A DNA stretch of 64,000 nucleotides from positions 4,486,501 through 4,550,500 of the forward strand of contig AP031356.1 of the NCBI GenBank assembly GCA_037833965.1. The letters run 5' to 3'. This document shows, one piece after another, positions 1 to 13,109 of this stretch; position 1 is the stretch's first letter; each line of letters starts with the position of its first letter. Under the pieces are notes generated by a model, which had not been told where the DNA came from, searched no databases, and was given only the letters and a program-made list of their open reading frames with translations. The DNA is from Marchantia polymorpha subsp. ruderalis (lineage: Eukaryota; Streptophyta; Marchantiopsida; Marchantiales; Marchantiaceae). The position numbers and the translations under genes are program-made.

Positions 1-240
1 ATAAATATCTTCATAGATGAAAAGATGAGAAATTTTGACTTTTATAATATATATATTTTGATAAAAAATTTATGATATTTTATGACATCATTCAATCTAG
101 CACACAAACGTTACATTGCCAATCCATATGTACCTTGATCATTGGTTTGGATTTGTAAAAACTACTTTTAATGGAATTTAACAATATACGAGTGACTATA
201 GCCAGTTTCATGAAAGTGTGTTGAAATTTGAAAGTTTTAA

Positions 241-2205
241 GTTTAATGGGATTATGGCCCTACTACATAATTTTCTTTTGCTATGGAGAGGAAAAGATTG
301 TTGTTAATATTTAGAGAGATAAATCAGGAATTGAAGATACATTTGTATATTTTTTATGTAAAACAATTATTTTATCTTTTCAAGATTTAAAGAAAGAGTA
401 TACAAATTTAGTTAACCTTTGACGTAAATTGAGGTTGTTGTTATCTCACTTTTGTAGGCAATGTTGTGACTTGAACAACAGTAGGGGAGGGTCGGCGGAC
501 CATACATTCCGGCAACCATGTAGATGCCATCAACCGGATGAAATTCCAACAACCATGTAGAAGAGAAGCCGTCACTGTAGAGGCTGCAACGTTGTATCTA
601 TTGTGTTGCAATGATCTACGCCGTAACAATGATCGCGATCGTGTCCTGGAACGTTGCGGGTACTAAAAACTAAAACTGAACCGCAAGAGGGATAGCTCAT
701 ATGGAATCCCTAGTGTTCAAACTGTAATATTTGTAATCAAACGGTGATAACATATCGTATAGTACGGCCGTTTGTAAAAGTTCGTGCAACTAAGCGAGTC
801 GTGTGAAGAATAAGTTTAATGGGATTATGACCCTACTACATAATTTTCTTTTGCTATGGAGAGGAAAAGATTGTTGTTAATATTTAGAGAGATAAATCAG
901 GAATTGAAGATACATTTGTATATTTTTTATGTAAAACAATTATTTTATCTTTTCAGGATTTAAAGAAAGAGTATACAAATTTAGTTAACCTTTGACGTAA
1001 ATTGAGGTTGTTGTTATCTCACTTTTGTAGGCAATGTTGTGACTTGAACAACAGTAGGGGAGGGTCGGCGGACCATACATTCCGGCAACCATGTAGATGC
1101 CCTCAACCGGATGAAATTCCAACAACCATGTAGAAGAGAGGCCGTCACTGTAGAGGCTGCAACGTTGTATCTATTGTGTTGCAATGATCTACGCCGTAAC
1201 AATGATCGCGGTCGTGTCCTGGAACGTTGCGGGTACTAAAAACTAAAACTGAACCGCAAGAGGGATAGCTCATATGGAATCCCTAGTGTTCAAACTGTAA
1301 TATTTGTAATCAAACGGTGATAACATATCGTATAGTACGGCCGTTTGTAAAAGTTTGTGCAACTAAGCGAGTCGTGTGAAGAATAAGTTTAATGGGATTA
1401 TGGCCATACTACATAATTTTCTTTTGCTATGGAGAGGAAAAGATTGTTGTTAATATTTAGAGAGATAAATCAGGAATTGAAGATACATTTGTATATTTTT
1501 TATGTAAAACAATTATTTTATCTTTTCAGGATTTAAAGAAAGAGTATACAAATTTAGTTAACCTTTGACGTAAATTGAGGTTGTTGTTATCTCACTTTTG
1601 TAGGCAATGTTGTGACTTGAACAACAGTAGGGGAAGGTCGGCGGACCATACATTCCGGCAACCATGTAGATGCCCTCAACCGGATGAAATTCCAACAACC
1701 ATGTAGAAGAGAAGCCGTCACTGTAGAGGCTGCAACGTTGTATCTATTGTGTTGCAATGATCTACGCCGTAACAATGATCGCGATCGTGTCCTGGAACGT
1801 TGCGGGTACTAAAAACTAAAACTGAACCGCAAGAGGGATAGCTCATATGGAATCCCTAGTGTTCAAACTGTAATATTTGTAATCAAACGGTGATAACATA
1901 TCGTATAGTACGGCCGTTTGTAAAAGTTCGTGCAACTAAGCGAGTCGTGTGAAGAATAAGTTTAATGGGATTATGGCCCTACTACATAATTTTCTTTTGC
2001 TATGGAGAGGAAAAGATTGTTGTTAATATTTAGAGAGATAAATCAGGAATTGAAGATACATTTGTATATTTTTTATGTAAAACAATTATTTTATCTTTTC
2101 AGGATTTAAAGAAAGAGTATACAAATTTAGTTAACCTTTGACGTAAATTGAGGTTGTTGTTATCTCACTTTTGTAGGCAATGTTGTGACTTGAACAACAG
2201 TAGGG
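241..2205. repeat. 573-bp tandem repeat, about 3.4 copies
   Basis: The word GTTTAATGGGATTATG recurs at 241, 814, 1387 and 1960, exactly 573 bp apart. Three full units and a 246-bp partial fourth are nearly identical. Visible differences are single bases, for example one C/A change near 532 and one A/G change near 1210. The fourth copy stops matching at 2205 inside the repeat. Each full unit has a short minus-strand open frame of about 62 codons with no family resemblance. That frame is repeated only because the DNA is repeated, so I do not call it a gene. The near identity suggests recent amplification or homogenisation, as in a satellite or the internal repeats of a transposon. Confidence 0.95.
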
Positions 2206-2689
2206 TAATCCAATCATTTCACAACCTGAGATTCCCGAACCATAGATCGAGAGGAAGAAAAGAATACTCTTAAGAATAAGTCCAAAGATAAACCCCACAC
2301 AAAAGAGGGGACAAGGATGAGAAATTGACAACAAAAAACAAAAAAAAACATGCACGGGGTAAAAACATAAAACCAAATAGTTTTTGAAATACCGATGTTG
2401 TTTCTAAAGTACTTCCTTTTTTTTTTAAGTTAATCGGTTTATGTTAACTATCACTCACCCTACAAAAATGATATAAATTGCTTAAGGAGAGAGGTGTGTG
2501 ATTTGTCAAAGTGATCTCATTTCAAAATGAACACAATTGCTCCACCGCAAGAGGTTTTCCACGCATCATTGGACGCTGTGCTATAGGCAATGAAAGTTTC
2601 CGTGTTGAGTCGCCATCATGATTAAATGTAATACATGATTAAATGCAGACATAGTGTGAAGAATAATTAGCATAAATTGAGGTATAACC
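2206..2689. other. spacer, nothing recognised
   Basis: This follows the broken fourth satellite unit. It is AT-rich, has short A/T runs, and contains no open frame with family features, RNA gene or terminal repeat that I can see. Confidence 0.5.
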
Positions 2690-3590
2690 AAGATTCTCTA
2701 AATACCGCAACTACAGAATTAGAGAGCCTTGATTGCAGTATTTTGTTTTCAGAAAGTTTTGTATTTCCAACAAAAAAGTCTTTGTTATCTAGGTGGCTTT
2801 ACTAGAGAAACTAATGAAAGTACTCAACTAAATCTTTGGGGTTAGACCTCATCAGAACGGACTCATTAAACTAAAACTTTCCTGCGACCGTTTGTGACCA
2901 TGTCTATGTTCATCTAGGTTGCTTTACTAGAAAAACTAATGTAAATACCCAACTAAAACTCTGCGGTGACCGTTTGCGACAATGTCTTCGTTTATCTTGG
3001 TGGCTTTACTAGAGAAACTAATGGAGGTACTCAAATAAAACTTTGGGGTTACACCTCCCCAGTTCAACCAGGCAAGTTCTAGTATTTTGTCTCCTTGCTT
3101 ACACGAGGAACCTGTAACTTTGAAAACACGAGAAATTCAACTAGATCTAAAATATCAAAATCGTCTCAAACTTTTTTGGGAAAAAAAAGTACATAGATAA
3201 AATAGTGAAAGAACACAAAAAACTTCTGGTTTTTGTGAATTGAAAACTTAGACTTCGCAATGTTCTCGTTTCACACAATTCTATTGACAAAACGGTCTCA
3301 TTTAGATTTACTCAACTCACCTAGTTTTTGAGAGTATTAGTTTATCCATTCGGATAAACATATGGTTGTATGGAAAGTGATTTCTCAGTGTTTACATGGG
3401 AAATTGATATTCACATATCAAGATAACGCTCATCTCTCTCTCAAAGGTGTATTACATTGTCGTCAAATTCTGCCTAAAATATGAGAGATTTTTATCAAAT
3501 TCCGTATATTCCGTATTTTGATTTGAAAATAATCCTTATTTTGTTGAGATACGGAACATACGACTGGATATAACTAACTGCTCCCAAAAT
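2690..3590. repeat. diverged copy of the 8.04-8.85 kb element
   Basis: Stretches here align with 8039-8853 in the same orientation. Examples are the GTATTTCCAACAAAAAA block near 2760 and 8110, the GGTGGCTTTACTAGAG-type phrases, and the GAGATACGGAACATA block near 3550 and 8810. Within this copy the phrase around GGCTTTACTAGAGAAAC recurs three times (about 2800, 2920 and 3000), so part of it is a degenerate internal repeat of about 100 bp. Clean terminal inverted repeats are no longer visible. It is a decayed relative of the downstream element. Confidence 0.7.
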
Positions 3591-6110
3591 AAAAGAACTT
3601 TCAACTTAGAAACTCCCTCGTGGTTCAATAGGCAATATGGATCCATGGGGAGTCCGGGAGGCATGTAGTCATCGGGTCATGGAGCCCGCCGAGTCATTCG
3701 CTTCCGAGGAGTATAACGTTGTACAATACTTTGAGAGGCAAGACAGCTCATGGGCGGCCGCTACTGCTTTATCCTACCCCTTTTGCCTTTACTGTAAATG
3801 ACTGCAAAGGGTGAATATGCGGATCTCAAACCGACCATTCTCGAGCGAGCAGTTCAGCTGCGCTCGATGAGACGAGCACGAGTAGTACATGACACGGATT
3901 GAAATTTCAGGGGCTTGAATACTAGGAATCTTTTTCCGCCTGAACTGCCATTTACATCGTCGGTGTTGTTGCGTTTGCCCTCCAACATTTTCGGGTAAAT
4001 TCGCTGCTTCAGCTCTGAAAAGTAGGACCCCATTCGCGGATGTGAAGTTCGCCACTGGCTCGTTGGCTGGCTGGCAGTCATAGTTTGGCTTCTAGATACC
4101 GGATGTCCTGTGCCTTCATCCGGATATGCCGCCACATACTTTATGAGTATCGTGTAGCGTGGACCATGAAATTTTGTTTTATGCCTTGAAAGCCACGACC
4201 CATTCGTCGTCAGTGAACGGAACGAAGGTGGGCACAGCTGCTCGCTCGGAAGCATCTCCTTTTGATCTTTAGAAAGGGAACACATCTCATTCACATTCCA
4301 AACACTTCTTCTAACTTGATGCACTTTAGTTACCAATGGCGAAAAGAAGTATATTTGAATGTTGAAGCTTGCAGCGTCGACTACCTGCGTGATTTCAATG
4401 TTTTTAAATCAGAGACAAATGGACCAAGGACGATGGCCACCACAGCTGGCACGAGCCCAACCGAGTCCATGGAAGGGGCAGACAAAAAGATTTTGGTGGA
4501 TCATGAAGCAGAAAAATGAGATGATTGGAGAGCTCCAATTTGTTGTCTCCGTTCCGAATGGGTCGTGGGAGTAGTAAAATGATCGGAGAGGGGAGGCATG
4601 AGTGAGTACAGAGTGCACATCATTCACCTGCTCATTGTCTATACATAAACATGATGAGTTGTCACTTTCAGGCACTACTTACAAGTCCTCATTCTGCTGG
4701 GCAGTATCAGCAGGAGTATCTCCTGAGAGACGCCCGTACGGAACTACAAGTATATTTGTGTTCTCATATTCAGATGACCCATGTTCCTCACGCGAATGCA
4801 CTGCAATTCCGTGATCGTTTCTTCACTGATACGCGGTCGAATCATCCACTTAATTTGACGATCATCGCTTCCCCATATGGGATATTTATGAGATTTTAAC
4901 TCTTCGGCTGCTTCTGTGAAGGCTAGTTCGTATCAAGTGGAATTTCTTTCCTTACTATTGCACTGAAACACCTTCTGTATACCAGACCTCGTTGTTCACT
5001 CGTTGAACTCCCTCAAGTGTTCAATGTTCATACCTAAATCTTCGCAGTCGTCCTGCCAAATCGTCACCCTACATTTCGAGTTCTCAGTAGGCTTTAAACT
5101 GCCGATGGGAAAGGTGGAGAAGCAACGCGACAGGGTTCAAAGCAAAATTGACAGGTGATACACACAACGCTCGGCTTGAAGCGATGTATGCAGAGTGAGT
5201 AAACCCTAAACTCATAATCATAACTCCTAAGGTCTAGTGCGTCTGCGTGCAAACCCAATGAGCTGCAACCTCCCAAACGATGGGAACATGCTGAGCGGAA
5301 AGAACAGACCGAGGTCCCACCGACTCGTTCGCCGGTTCCCTAGAGCATACGCAAGCAGAAGCAGCAGCAGCCGCAGTGAAATTGCAGAACATGATCCTGC
5401 TGCAGGGCAGCTCCCGTAGCCACCATCGGACCAATCTCAGCTTTTCATCACCGGTCTCCATAAAACCACACCGAACACGAGAGAACGGTAATCCTCTGCT
5501 CGGCCGGATTTTATAAATCTGATCGCAAGGCCTCAAACTTTCCCTCCGACAAAATACGCATATGAGGGAGCGGAGCCCCGAAACCTAAAAAGCGCAAATG
5601 ACCACGAGACCAGAAGAAACCTTCGAAAACAACAATTGTTTCAAGGGTGGGTTACGACGTTACTACCACTTCCGGCCCAGGGGCAGGGAGAGGCGGTGAC
5701 CGCCGAGTAAAAGCCCAGAGAGAGAGAGAGCGTCGAGAGGACATGTGCTGTGGGACAGAGCGCGCCTTTTTGCGTAACTGCCAAAGAAGAGAAGGCAGGA
5801 AGCAGAGCGTGCTCAGATCGGAAGGTCGGGAGCGAACGTTGGGTACGAGCGGTGGAAAGATCAGATGTGCCGGTGGACTGCATGTCACGCAAATGGAGGT
5901 CGCAGAAGTACCTCCTCGTCGGAGCCCCCACTTTACAGATAACGAGCGTGGATGAGCACGGAACGATGAGGAATAAGCATCCCCTCTGAACGGGCTTCCG
6001 GGTCATCCACAGTGTAAAACCTCGATAGTAGATGAGCTGGAAACACTGAATGACAAACATTTGGGTTTGTATCTCTGCCTTGCTTCCCATCTTACATTTC
6101 AAGTCTTATA
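3591..6110. other. unassigned, moderately GC-rich stretch
   Basis: Several overlapping open frames exist on both strands, such as 3854-4336 minus and 5641-6102 minus. None shows a domain, and they overlap one another in the manner of chance frames. An AG dinucleotide run sits at 5717-5730. The base composition differs from the AT-rich flanks, so this may be transcribed non-coding DNA, an old gene, or a 5' leader. I cannot assign a function. Confidence 0.4.
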
Positions 6111-7859
6111 ATAGAAATTTGAAATGTAGGATTAGTACAAATGATATTTCTGCATTTAAAAGTTACAATTTATCAGATGTGCTTTGATGTGATTTGAGAT
6201 TGAAATACTCCAAGTTTTCGTCATATGATTTTTTCCTTTAAAACTTAACATGATTGACATTCCTTGATATTGTGATAGTTTCTATTAGATGACATTCAAG
6301 AAACTGTTGGACATGGATATACACTTATAGTAACAAATGAACTATAAAATCCAAAATTTGCCATAATGCTTATCAAGACCTAATCTACATCTGTCTTCAG
6401 ATTTTGATGAAACATCTTCTCAAGAATAAAATATTTAAGTTTATTCTAATAATAAATATCTATCATTCCATTTTTTTTTCATAAAAAAGGTTTTTTTAAA
6501 GAAGTAAAACAGCTTGACATTGATTCAAAAGTGACTTTTTATTCTTCTTTAAGTACTTTTTATAAGATATTTTAGAAATACAAATTATAATATTGTGACT
6601 CAAATTTTGACAAAAAGAAGAGAATAGTTTTTTTTTGGAAAGCAAAATTTGTATCTAATTATGTAAAGTGGTCTTTAAAAAAATCTATAAAAAATTTTGA
6701 TAAACGTATTAGGAGTTGATTCAAGTTAAATTTTATTGAAGTTGATTGGGTTATAATGACAATTAATAAAATATTAAATAAATAATAATAAAATATATCT
6801 ATTTAAAGGGTCTAGAATTAAGATTTTAAATAACTTCATTGCAAAAAATTTCATATTACAACTAATTGTGACAATTTTTTCTATACAATACTCTTTGATA
6901 ATGTATGGGAGTTTTAATATTGTTTTCATCTAGTAACACATTGATTAGAGACAACATATGATGATTGTATTTTAGTCAATTCAAGAGTTCAAGATTTTCA
7001 AGATTTTTCAAGTTCAATTTTTTCAATGAAACAAATTTTTTTGAGAGATTTTAATTCGTGGAATTTTAAATCAATACAAATTTAATGATGAATTGGATCA
7101 AAATCACCAAACAAAACATAAAAATTCATGGCTTTTTCACCGTGAATTTAAAATGATGCCATAGAGTATAATCTTTTAAATCTTTTAAAAGTTTAAATGT
7201 TCATTATTGGAATAGATATGATTCATATACTTGCTTTATACATATGACATGAAGATTGAAATATGCATTGATTGTCATATTTTCAACTCGCAAGTGAATG
7301 AATGATGAGATGTGATTTTAAAGCTAAAACGTTGATTTCAAAAATTTGAAGTAATACTTCAATATCATAAAAAAATCAAAATACGACATTCAATAGATTG
7401 AAATGATGGATAAATTTATTTTAAATGTGGTGGAAGATCAGATTTTACTGCATTTCTAAATGATTGAGGATTTTAGTGCAATCAATATTGTTACATAATA
7501 GACTTCACTAACATCGAGATTGATGATAGGTTAAACTACAAGATATTGATATGCCTGATCCACAAAACAAAATCTAAAATTTGACTTCTATGCATAAATT
7601 ACAAATTGTCTACCATGCAATATTGGATTGGGTTTGACATGTGTGTCAAGAATTCACTAGAATATGACACCAAAACATACAACTAACACATGTCAATAAT
7701 GTGTCATAGTTGGGATTGTGTATTATCTTAAATAGATAATCCAAAATGAGTATAAAATGCAAGTTTAGTACTTGAAAAAAATTTTAGTCTTGAAATTCAT
7801 GTTGAAGTCATTTACTTGAATGCCACATTTAACTTGGACTTTTTCTAAAGTAATTCTTT
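6111..7859. other. AT-rich spacer
   Basis: Strongly AT-rich DNA with stop codons in all frames. No recognisable gene, RNA or terminal repeat is seen. Confidence 0.6.
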
Positions 7860-7893
7860 TTTTGAAGTTCCCTATTTTCCGTATTTAGAGAGG
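7860..7893. mobile_element. orphan end of a hAT-like element
   Basis: The segment ends in TTTAGAGAGGCCTG. That is the same end sequence as the right terminus of the complete element at 8853, and the inverse of that element's left end at 8039. It lies only about 145 bp upstream of the complete copy and looks like a leftover terminus of another insertion. Confidence 0.6.
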
Positions 7894-8038
7894 CCTGAGT
7901 ATGCCCGTCAGTTCATGATCGTGATAACATCTCCCTTCGAGCGATAGTTCGAGTAAGTACGGATTCTTTACTTCTCATTGCCGGCCTGGAACAAGTCTTA
8001 GGAGATCAACCTCACATCTTAGAGGTACAAGGTATACT

Positions 8039-8853
8039 CAGGCCTCTCTAAATATGGCAAATACGGAATTTGAAAATACGATTTACGTATTTCGTTTTCA
8101 GAAAGTTCAGTATTTCCAACAAAAAATCTTTGTTATCTAGGTGTGTTTAGTGGAGACACTAACGGAGTCCCAACTACAACTTTGGGGTGACCCTTTGTGA
8201 CAATATCTTTGTTGATCTAGTTGGTTTTACTAGAGAAATTAACGGAAATACTCAGCTAAAACTTTGCCGTTGTGAAAATTTCTTTGTTGATATCGGTGGT
8301 TAACTAAAGGAGTTACTCGACTAAAACTTGGTGGCTACACCTGAAGAGTTCTACCAGGCAAGTTCTTGTATTTTGTTTTATTGTTTACCTCAGTAATCTA
8401 TAGCTTTGAAAACACGAGAAATTATTCATCTAGTTCTAAAATATCAAAATAGTCTCAAACTTTCTTGGGAACAAAAGTATATAGATAAAATAGTGAAATA
8501 AAACAAACAACTTTTGGTTTTTTGAGAACGGAGAACATCACGAAGTCGAAGTTCTTTGGTGACTGAAAAGTCAGGTTAATAGATTTCTTTTGTCGGAATA
8601 TTAGATTGAACATTATCCAACGGTGTGGAGAGTGATTTCTCGGTGCTGAAATGGTAAAAGTTTATTCAGAGATAAATAATAACACCCACCTCTCTCTCGA
8701 AGGTGTATTACATTGCACTGGAATTCCGCCGAAAACGTGAGAGATTTTTGTCAAGTTCCATATATTCCGTATATTCCGTATTTTGATTTCAGAATTATCC
8801 TTATTTGGTTGAGATACGGAACATAAGGAATCCGCGCTATATAGAGAGGCCTG
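8039..8853. mobile_element. non-autonomous hAT-like element, 815 bp
   Basis: The left end reads CAGGCCTCTCTAAATAT and the right end is its inverse, ATATAGAGAGGCCTG, with one mismatch. The flanking 8-mers are GGTATACT (8031-8038) and GTTATACT (8854-8861), which match at 7 of 8 positions. An 8-bp target duplication and ends beginning CAG are typical of the hAT superfamily. There is no transposase frame, so the element would depend on one supplied elsewhere. The interior is AT-rich and shares blocks with 2690-3590. The imperfect target duplication suggests an old insertion. Confidence 0.75.
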
Positions 8854-9856
8854 GTTATACTACCGACAGACCCATTCCGGAATGGGCAGAGCATTGTACG
8901 CGCGTTTGCTCTTTAATGAACATAGCCTTTGAGAAAATCACACCGAAGCCTAACAGTTGGTGTAAATTCTCACGTTTCGAACATAAATCGTCTGCAGAGC
9001 AGCTGAATGCGCAATTAAGTTTTGACCTAATGCTGGACCACAACCTTTTTGCGGGTACTCTCTTCCTGTTTCCAGATACATCACCTGCCAGGCGATCAAA
9101 TCCAAAGTTGATTCTTAAGCACGAGAGTAACACTTGACGGTAATCACTGGATGATGAACTACAACCTACATGCTGGTACCTCCACTATTCGCATATACTT
9201 CGTCTGCCGAGAAATCAAATCCCCAATCGATTCTTTATTCCACAGTATGGCGAGCGTTTAAGCAATTGTCAGTAATCACCAGGTGATCGACCAACTGTTA
9301 CATTGCTGGATTGAGAACGTCGAGACAAGTGTTGTTGCATTGGAATTCGTGATGGAGTTCATTTCTCAAACCATAGACTCGATACATGAGACATGAGACT
9401 TAGAAAGGTCGACACCAACACGGACTCCAAGAGAGACTTGAACTTGCACGCTTCTGGGCCATTAGTAGTGATATTACCAAAGATTTAGAGTGAAAACTCC
9501 TTCAGAATTCATGTGCAGAAACTGTGGGTATTTATAATGTCGAGGAATTGTGGCTAACGTAAGAGTATATCCTCCGTAGCTTCAAGAGCTCTCTTTCACG
9601 GCCAATCTGTGGGCGTGGAATACTTGCCTGAAAAGATCATGCACAATACTTTATAGCGTGAATTCCAAAATATGGAAAGGACGACCAGCGCACGAACTGC
9701 TAAAACGATCTGCTCCAGCACAGTTCCGTCTTTCCTCCAATTCAGACCAGGATGTTGCTACAAGAACGTACAACAGAAGATTACATATACAGACCTGTGT
9801 CTCCATTATGCATTACTTTTTGGCTGAGAACCGTTTGAGCTTAATGGTCTTGGAGC
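8854..9856. other. 3' flank of the phosphatase gene
   Basis: This lies between the hAT-like element and the stop codon of the minus-strand phosphatase gene. It probably contains that gene's 3' untranslated region. Open frames here are short and uncharacteristic. Confidence 0.4.
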
Positions 9857-12800
9857 TTACTGGTCATTTCTCCAGGTGTTCCAGTGTCTACCTCTGCTGT
9901 GCGCATGATCATGGTTTCGACTGGATGACCGTACATTTCTGCCGCCAATGTCATCACCTCTCCTTCCATACGAACCTGAGGGTCCACAGTGACCCTTGTC
10001 CATATCTCTCCAATTCCTGGACTTACTTCTTGCATTGTTCTCCTCGCTCCGTTCGTCATATGCTTCCGGCACCTTGTTCATGTGCCTGTAGTTGCCATAG
10101 TCACCAAATGAAGCATCATTTGAACTACCTTCAACTCGACTGTCATGGACTTGTAAAGGTGTCCTGAAACTCCGCTCCATACCTTCGTGGTGGCGGGACC
10201 TACCTCTGACTCTGTTAGAATCATGACCATGAGGATTCTTCTCGGGAATTGAGTTCCAGTCTTCAACCTGCCGTTTCCTACCTCGGGTATACCCATCATA
10301 ATGTGACAGAGGTGCCCGGGAGTAGGACCTGTCGAAGTCTTCGTGATCCCTTGCACCTATTCTGTGGGTGATCTCATGTTCCCTACTCCCGACATTGTAA
10401 GCATTGTCAAAAGGCCTGGACCCAGGCGTGTGAGGAAATTCGGGGTCCCTAGAGATATCTCTGTAAACATGTTCTCCGCCCCGTAATCTTCCTTTAAGAA
10501 TGCTTTTATCCTTTGGTAAAAGCTCTCTTTCTCTTAGCCTTCCAGTGTAAGGGCTTCCACCTCTGTAAGAACACCTACTATCTCTTGACCATCCTCTCTT
10601 ATCCTCAAGGTGGCTCATGCCTGCTCCAGGTACCCGAGTTCTGGAACTATAATCCACATGAGGCACAGGAGAATGCCAAGGTCGTCCCGTGCTAGGCCGA
10701 TTATCAACAGGGCCCCGATATTTGACTTGGATGTTTTGATGATCCAATTCCCGCTCACGGCTTTGCCACTCTCCATGACCTCCCCATCTGTTCAACATAA
10801 CAGAATCCATTACACCAAGCTGTCCTCGATTCTGCTGTTGTGGATCAGGGCCTCTGTTGAACCACTGGTTGCCGCCATCGGTACAATGATTATAGATTTT
10901 ATGAGAATCAAAGCCGCCTTTACTCCACTGCCCGTCCGCAGGAATAACTGACGTGCGCCTTCCACTGGGTGGAGCTTGCCTGGAATCAGCATAATTACTC
11001 CGCTGGGACTGCACGTAAAACTGTCCGTCACGATTGGGAGGTAATCTACCACGAGCCCTATCCCTATCATGGGAAGACTCCCTGGGATCGAATTTACGTG
11101 AATCCCCATGGCTAGGTGGTCTGCCCAGTGTTCCATCGATATTAGGACCATTGGTACCATCAAAAGAGAGGGGATCTCTCTCACATGTAGCATTTTGAGA
11201 CGTGTCTACAACTCTGCTCAATCTCTCGGCAAAGTCACGAGGAGATCCTCCATGCTCGCCGACACGGTACTCTAAGCTTTCCTCTACTGTGCTTCCAAAT
11301 TTCGTCCTAGATCTCTTCCGCTGGGGACTGGCGCAGACATCGGAGTCAGGTTTAGTTAAGCTCACACTGTTGGCTACTGCAACCACTTTCTCTTCCTGCT
11401 TGGGGGAGGCAGGAGGTTGCCCGGGAGAGGCAGGAATCTCGGTTCTGTCTTTAACCGAGCTGAAAAACAAATAATGTTCATCTCCGTGATCGAGGCTTGG
11501 CATGCCGATAGGATGCTTTTGAAGATACACTTGGACATTCGCAGAGGCAACAAGACCTTTTAAGTAATTGCACAGCTCCCCAGCTGCAAACGACGAAAGA
11601 AAGTATCAATCAAAGAATCGAGGAAAATAATAGTTGGAAATCTAGAATGATCCTGTATTCCTGTCGGACGTACGACAGAAATCAATATCTCTCGCGATAT
11701 ATGAGACAGGAAATGTTGAATTTCACATAAAGATGAACTTGTACCAAGATAATTGTCTTCTGAACAAGTCGCTTTGTAAGTTGCCGGAAAAATTCCTGTG
11801 TGTGGCTAATGGATGAGAAAAGTAGAAACAGTCAGGAGAGGCCACAATACGTAAAAGAAATCTAATCACAGACATAGATGTTAGAACTCATTTCAGCATG
11901 AAGCGGAAGACACCGGGCTATCTTACGACATTGCTAAACAGTGTAATTCAGACATGTATTCGTTACATGCCTGAACTGCACTCGGTGAAGGTACTCACCG
12001 GATTCTTGAGAGCCTTGTAAGGTGAATCATCGATAAGAACTGTATTTGAGGGGCCGAAATCTCCTCTCTCCCAGGGAAGGTCCGGCTCAGTTTTATCCCA
12101 TAATTTTGACAATTCTTTCAAAAAAACAGGCTTGTATTTATTTTCTGGATGCTTCAACTTCGTGTCCGTACAGTGAGTCTGATGCTGCACACCGTAAACG
12201 AATGCAAACATCAGGATGCGGGATGAGAAAATCTTCATAAACCCGTTGGAAATTTCAACACCACATACATACCATCTACACACATAAGCCCGTCAAGTTT
12301 CAGTCCGTGCTCTTTCCTTACCCAAATAAAGGCCAGCTTGTCCTTAGCTTCTTTGAACGTGTACTCCACAAGAGACATCACATTGTGTCTGAAAAAATCA
12401 CACATGCTCGAATATGAATGCAGTAGACAGTCAACCACTTGTAAAACAAGAATAGGATATATCCCTGAATATGTCCCTTACAAAATGTCAATTTTGAAAC
12501 CTGTGAACGAGCAATCTGCAGGTCATAAAGTCCGAAAACAGGAGAAACAAGCAAAACACGAGATCCACGTACTCGCGCGCTGATGACCATACGCCAACGA
12601 CGAAGTTGTCGAGGCAGTACTGCACAAACTCCTCGCAGCCAGTTCTCTTGTAAACTGAACACAAACCGGAGACGCCGACATCACTCACTTGATGTCTGGC
12701 ACATTGAACAAGAAACGGACCACTAAAGAATACACTGCCTCAGTCAGGAATTATACTATGCCAAAAGTACACCTTTCAGACGGCATTCACGGCATATTAT

Positions 12801-13109
12801 AGACCTTCAGAATAGGCCATGGTCCCGATCTCGACGTGAATGTTGCAAAACTATCTAATCAGGCGCAACTCCAACCACCTATACGAATTGTTCACAAGCT
12901 CCCTAGGCTGCATGTCCAAAGAACTTGCAGATCTGTATTTAGATAAGAAAGCCTGGGAAGCAGGACGCATTAGAGAGGCAATCAATACCGTAGAACCTAT
13001 TGATTTTCGCGTCATGAGGACGATCCGGAAGTTGCTCGCTTTGAAAGTAAGTATCTATGAGCAACCCGTTAATATCCAAAACCAACAACTTCTTGCCGTC
13101 GGCCACCAT
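9857..13109 (-). CDS. FCP1/NIF-like HAD phosphatase with long RGS-rich tail
   Basis: Six exons join in phase on the minus strand: 13109-12989, 12654-12573, 12388-12322, 12184-11999, 11805-11745 and 11583-9857. They give about 747 residues. The first ~210 residues are a plant FCP1-homology (NLI-interacting-factor-like) HAD domain. Motif I is LVLDINGLL, with Asn where FCP1 has its second Asp. The middle motif is VGVWSSA, and the C-terminal acidic motif is LIDDSPYKAL followed by NPPHTGIF. This family removes phosphate from Ser/Thr, often on nuclear proteins. The remaining ~540 residues have no fold I recognise and are rich in Arg, Gly, Ser, Asp, His and Tyr, with RGR repeats and a basic RKRSRTK stretch, so nuclear localisation is likely. 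The chosen ATG follows TAG in frame. The same TAG could instead be a splice acceptor, so upstream exons are possible. Confidence 0.85.

Noticed and set aside
441-1775. Three repeated 62-codon minus frames
   Set aside because: They recur only because the 573-bp DNA unit recurs, and they show no domain.
3854-6102. Frames of 153-160 codons on the minus strand
   Set aside because: No recognisable domain or splice-consistent extension; likely chance frames in GC-richer DNA.
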